The notes beneath the pieces were generated by a model, which saw nothing but the letters and a program-made list of their open reading frames with translations, was not told the origin of the DNA and searched no databases. The translations under genes and the position numbers were made by a program. This document shows, in pieces, positions 6,063-8,463 of a DNA stretch of 8,463 nucleotides. The DNA is from Roseiflexaceae bacterium (lineage in GTDB: Bacteria; Chloroflexota; Chloroflexia; Chloroflexales; Roseiflexaceae), in contig CANHPK010000049.1 of assembly GCA_947462525.1 (NCBI GenBank), forward strand, positions 1 through 8,463, read 5' to 3'. Numbering within the stretch: position 1 is the stretch's first letter; every line of letters starts with the position of its first letter.

Positions 6063-7002
6063 TCGTCACATCGTTGACGAAATCCGTCGTATAGGTCAGT
6101 GCGTTGGTCCCGCCGGAGACGCCAGCGAGGGGATGGCTGTTGGGCAAACGCATCGGCTGGACCGACGCTTTGATGCCGTCGGGGCCACGACTGACCTCGG
6201 CGATGAGCTTCCAACGTTCACCAGCAGCTTGGGCAGCAGCCACATCAGCCGCCGAAATCCCGGTGATGCCGGTGGTCGCAACGTCGGATGGCCGCATACC
6301 GGCGTTCATCAATACATTGGCAAGGATTGCTGCTTTGCCGGCAGCATCGTGCCCTTCGACATCGCCCGTCGGGTCTGCTTCGGCGTAGCCTATTTTCTGT
6401 GCATCAGCCAACGCAGCCGCATAGTCGAGGCCTTGCTCCATTTGGGTCAAGATGTAGTTGGTCGTTCCGTTGACAATGCCACGGACACGGGTGATATCTG
6501 CACCAGCCAAGCTGCTCCACCCCAACCGCAACGACGGGGTACCAGCCATCACGGTGCCTTCGATCCCCAAAAACAATCCTTTTTGGGCGGCGAGCGCGCG
6601 TAATGCACTGAGGTGCAGTGCGGCGGGGCCTTTGTTGGCGGTGATGACATGCATCCCGCGATTCAGCGCAGCGGTGATGTGGCTCGTGGCAGGTTCGCCG
6701 CTCTCGAGGTTGGTGGGTGTTAGTTCGACCATGACATCGGCACTGCGGGTGGCAATCATGGTCAATGCATCATCTGCAACGGCGCTCGGCAACGAATGCA
6801 GTGTTTCGGCAGCCAATACGGCACCGAGATCGAGTCCATTGGCAGCATAGGCACTGCCACGACGAGCGGTGACGACACCGACCACGCGGATTTCTGCGCC
6901 GGTTTGTTTGGCGATACGAGCGCCTTGTTCGTGCACAATCTGCGCAAAGCCACGCCCTGCGGTCCCCAAGCCAACGATGAGCACACGGTATACTGTAGGC
7001 AC
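5965..7002 (-). CDS. hom: Homoserine dehydrogenase (short form, no ACT domain)
   Basis: This 345-residue protein has the N-terminal NAD(P)-binding Rossmann motif VGLGTAGRG (10-18) and VELTPTNLESGEP. The active-site region shows VITANKGPAA (Lys124), VNGTTNYILTQM (about 176-187) and EADPTGDVEGHDAAGK (Asp218, Lys222 region). It ends in the conserved NDVTIIGPGAGALSTGFAVVGDLL. It reduces aspartate semialdehyde to homoserine on the way to threonine and methionine. Many bacterial Hom proteins are about 430 residues with a C-terminal ACT domain for threonine feedback. This one stops just after the catalytic core, so that feedback route is absent. The start is GTG at 7002 with AAGGA (7016-7012) 9 nt upstream. 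The gene is divergent from the dihydroorotate-dehydrogenase-like gene and its 3' end overlaps the small membrane protein gene by 98 bp. Confidence 0.95.
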   Translation of the reverse strand: MPTVYRVLIVGLGTAGRGFAQIVHEQGARIAKQTGAEIRVVGVVTARRGSAYAANGLDLGAVLAAETLHSLPSAVADDALTMIATRSADVMVELTPTNLESGEPATSHITAALNRGMHVITANKGPAALHLSALRALAAQKGLFLGIEGTVMAGTPSLRLGWSSLAGADITRVRGIVNGTTNYILTQMEQGLDYAAALADAQKIGYAEADPTGDVEGHDAAGKAAILANVLMNAGMRPSDVATTGITGISAADVAAAQAAGERWKLIAEVSRGPDGIKASVQPMRLPNSHPLAGVSGGTNALTYTTDFVNDVTIIGPGAGALSTGFAVVGDLLALHRGERERANT

Positions 7003-7019
7003 AGACGGTTATCCTTCTA

Positions 7020-7032
7020 GTGATTGAGTCAC
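7020..7032. promoter_or_regulatory. Dyad GTGA-N5-TCAC between divergent start codons
   Basis: GTGA (7020-7023) and TCAC (7029-7032) form a small inverted repeat within the 31-bp gap between the hom GTG and the start of the opposite gene. It lies directly before the ATG at 7034. It could be an operator acting on both genes, but the arms are only 4 bp and it may be chance. Confidence 0.25.
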
Positions 7033-7033
7033 A

Positions 7034-7810
7034 ATGGTCGAATACGCTCCCCACCATCCATACGCCATCTCACTGGCACATCCATACATTGCCGCAGCAG
7101 GGAGCCTCGGGTTCGGTATCCATAGTGCGGCCATGGTAGCAGCTATTGCACCGGCGGCGCTGATTACCCCGACGATTACAGCCGCAGGGCGTAGTCCAGA
7201 CGGACCAAATCGCCTCTATGAACACCGTGCGGGGATTATATATGGTGAACCGTGGCACGATCCCGGCCTCGATTGGGTCGGCCGGCGCTGTACCGCGGTA
7301 TGGGCTACATGGGACATCCCGGTCATCGTATCACTCAGCAGCGACGATGTCGACGTGCTCCAGTGCATCCGCGAGCTCAATCAGGTCGAAGGGATTGCCG
7401 GCTTTGAACTCGCCGTGACCGATGTCCACGTTGACCTCGGTGCGCTCTTGCCGCGGCTCCGGGCGCGCTGCGACATGCCATTGACCGTCAAGCTCCCGTT
7501 CGGCGATGCGCAAGCGTTGCGAGCGATGGTTGCGCACTGTGCCGCATCGAGCATCGATGGCATCACGCTGTGTGCGCCGGTAGCGGTGGCGACTGGTCGC
7601 ATCCTCAGCCCTACATTCGGTGCGGTAACGCTCCATCTGATTCAGAGCATCGCTCCCGAGGCGAGCATGCAGATCAGTGCGTGCGGGGGTATCCATGATG
7701 CACCCACCGCAGACGCCTGTCTGAACGCAGGTGCCCAGACGGTCCAACTCGGCAGCTGGCTGCTGCGAGATCCAGGATGCATCAAGCGCCTGGCAAACCC
7801 GCTCCCTTAA
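7034..7810 (+). CDS. Dihydroorotate dehydrogenase-like FMN-barrel protein, active site not conserved
   Basis: This 258-residue protein is shorter than typical class 1/2 dihydroorotate dehydrogenases (about 300 or more). The fold is recognisable. AAGSLGFG (21-28) parallels ASGTFGFG. The segment from LITPTIT to WHDPGLDW lines up with the KT-IT...GNP-PR...NAIGLQNPG region. LTVKLPF carries the family Lys. The C-terminal ISACGGIHDAPTADACLNAGAQTVQLGSWLL is the FMN phosphate-binding GGI...GA..VQ.GS motif. However, the first conserved Lys is Thr, the N-A-I-G-L-Q-N stretch is replaced, and where the NISCPN loop with the catalytic Ser/Cys should be the sequence reads ELAVTDV. A real PyrD reaction is therefore doubtful. 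It may be an FMN-binding paralogue with another role. The ATG has no clear ribosome binding site. Its TAA overlaps the opposing proA stop in a shared TTAA. Confidence 0.7.
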   Translation: MVEYAPHHPYAISLAHPYIAAAGSLGFGIHSAAMVAAIAPAALITPTITAAGRSPDGPNRLYEHRAGIIYGEPWHDPGLDWVGRRCTAVWATWDIPVIVSLSSDDVDVLQCIRELNQVEGIAGFELAVTDVHVDLGALLPRLRARCDMPLTVKLPFGDAQALRAMVAHCAASSIDGITLCAPVAVATGRILSPTFGAVTLHLIQSIAPEASMQISACGGIHDAPTADACLNAGAQTVQLGSWLLRDPGCIKRLANPLP

Positions 7811-8463
7811 GCGCGTATCTGCCCGCTCCCTGTTACCACCCACTTGTACGTGGTGAGTTCACGCAGACCCATCGGTCCGCGCACATGGAGCTTTTGGGTG
7901 CTGATTGCAATCTCTGCACCGAGGCCCAATTGGCCGCCGTCATTGAAGCGCGTCGACGCATTGACCATGACCGCCGTCGAGTCGACCTCGCGGACAAATC
8001 GCGCAATGGCATCGGCTTGGTCACTGAGGATGACCTCGGTATGACCGCCGTGTTCGGCGATGTGTGTGAGTGCGGCGTCGAGGTCCGCAACGATATGCAA
8101 TGTGGCAATCAATGCCATGTATTCGGTATCGTAGTCGCCATCACCGAGGGGAACGACGTGCGGTCCACCTATTCCGTGTGCAGCGAGCAACGACAGCACG
8201 TCGGGGTCGCAGCGCAGTTCGACGCCGTGTGCCAGCAGGGCACGGGCTGCCAATGGGACCATGTGGGCAGCACCGGCGCGTTCGAACAACAGCACATCGA
8301 GCGAGTTACAGACGCTCGGGCGTTGCACGCGGCCGTTCACCACAATGTCGGTGACAAACTGTGGATTGGCGCTATGGTCGATGTACGCATGGACAATGCC
8401 TATACCCCCCACGATGACGGGCATGGTGGCGTGTTCGACGCAGAAGCGATGGAGGGCTGCTCC
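7807..8463 (-). CDS. proA: Glutamate-5-semialdehyde dehydrogenase (gamma-glutamyl phosphate reductase), 5' partial
   Basis: The frame is open across the right window edge and ends at TAA 7809-7807, so about 218 C-terminal residues of roughly 420 are present. The first ATG, at 8424, is internal: the 13 codons before it (ALHRFCVEHAT) continue the family sequence. Hallmarks are VIVGGIGIVHAYID, QRPSVCNSLDVLLF with the catalytic Cys (codon 8310-8308), DYDTEYMALI, HTEVILS, then the strongly conserved block from EVDSTAVMVNASTRFNDGG through LGAEIAISTQKLHVRGPMG to ELTTYKWVV. It matches E. coli ProA throughout. It carries out the NADPH-dependent reduction of glutamyl-5-phosphate, the second step of proline synthesis. 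proB would be expected upstream, outside the window. It converges on the dihydroorotate-dehydrogenase-like gene with a 4-bp stop overlap. Confidence 0.96.
   Translation of the reverse strand, partial: GAALHRFCVEHATMPVIVGGIGIVHAYIDHSANPQFVTDIVVNGRVQRPSVCNSLDVLLFERAGAAHMVPLAARALLAHGVELRCDPDVLSLLAAHGIGGPHVVPLGDGDYDTEYMALIATLHIVADLDAALTHIAEHGGHTEVILSDQADAIARFVREVDSTAVMVNASTRFNDGGQLGLGAEIAISTQKLHVRGPMGLRELTTYKWVVTGSGQIRA

Overview
This is a gene-dense bacterial chromosomal segment of moderately high G+C. It has Shine-Dalgarno sites of the GGAG type, sigma70-like -10 elements (TATAAT) and little intergenic space. The set of housekeeping genes (rlmI, dnaN, hom, proA), a LON-domain protein, a PIG-L deacetylase and a DUF3524-type glycosyltransferase would fit a Chloroflexota-like organism. 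That placement is an impression from protein flavour, not a phylogeny. I see no transposase, integrase, tRNA, rRNA or CRISPR array.

Layout. Positions 1-1534 (+): the 3' two thirds of an RlmI-type 23S rRNA methyltransferase gene, followed after 25 nt by a stand-alone LON substrate-binding-domain protein. Positions 1544-3426 (-): dnaN (DNA polymerase III beta clamp), then a hairpin terminator, then a PIG-L/LmbE-type deacetylase that converges on the LON gene. Positions 3427-3706: a non-coding stretch holding the dnaN promoter (extended -10 with flanking direct repeats), an intrinsic terminator whose T-run overlaps the promoter's -35 region, and a set of nested inverted repeats that could form a long rod-like RNA. 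Positions 3707-5743 (-): a two-gene unit in which a membrane-tethered P-loop ATPase is followed, with stop and start codons directly abutting (TAGATG), by a glycosyltransferase of the tRNA-queuosine mannosyltransferase type. Positions 5744-5810: a 67-bp divergent control region with a TATAAT box and repeated ACCGTACG elements. Positions 5811-6062 (+): a small two-helix membrane protein whose 3' end overlaps the 3' end of hom in antisense by 98 bp. Positions 5965-7002 (-): homoserine dehydrogenase. Positions 7034-7810 (+): a dihydroorotate-dehydrogenase-like protein, divergent from hom across only 31 bp, that appears to lack the usual orotate-binding residues. Positions 7807-8463 (-): the C-terminal half of ProA, whose stop codon shares a TTAA with the stop of the preceding gene.

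Most genes are ordinary metabolism and information processing: rRNA and probably tRNA modification, replication, threonine/methionine and proline biosynthesis. The parts least explained by known biology are the tail-anchored ATPase with its divergent small membrane protein, the structured non-coding region upstream of dnaN, and the dihydroorotate-dehydrogenase-like protein without a recognisable active site.
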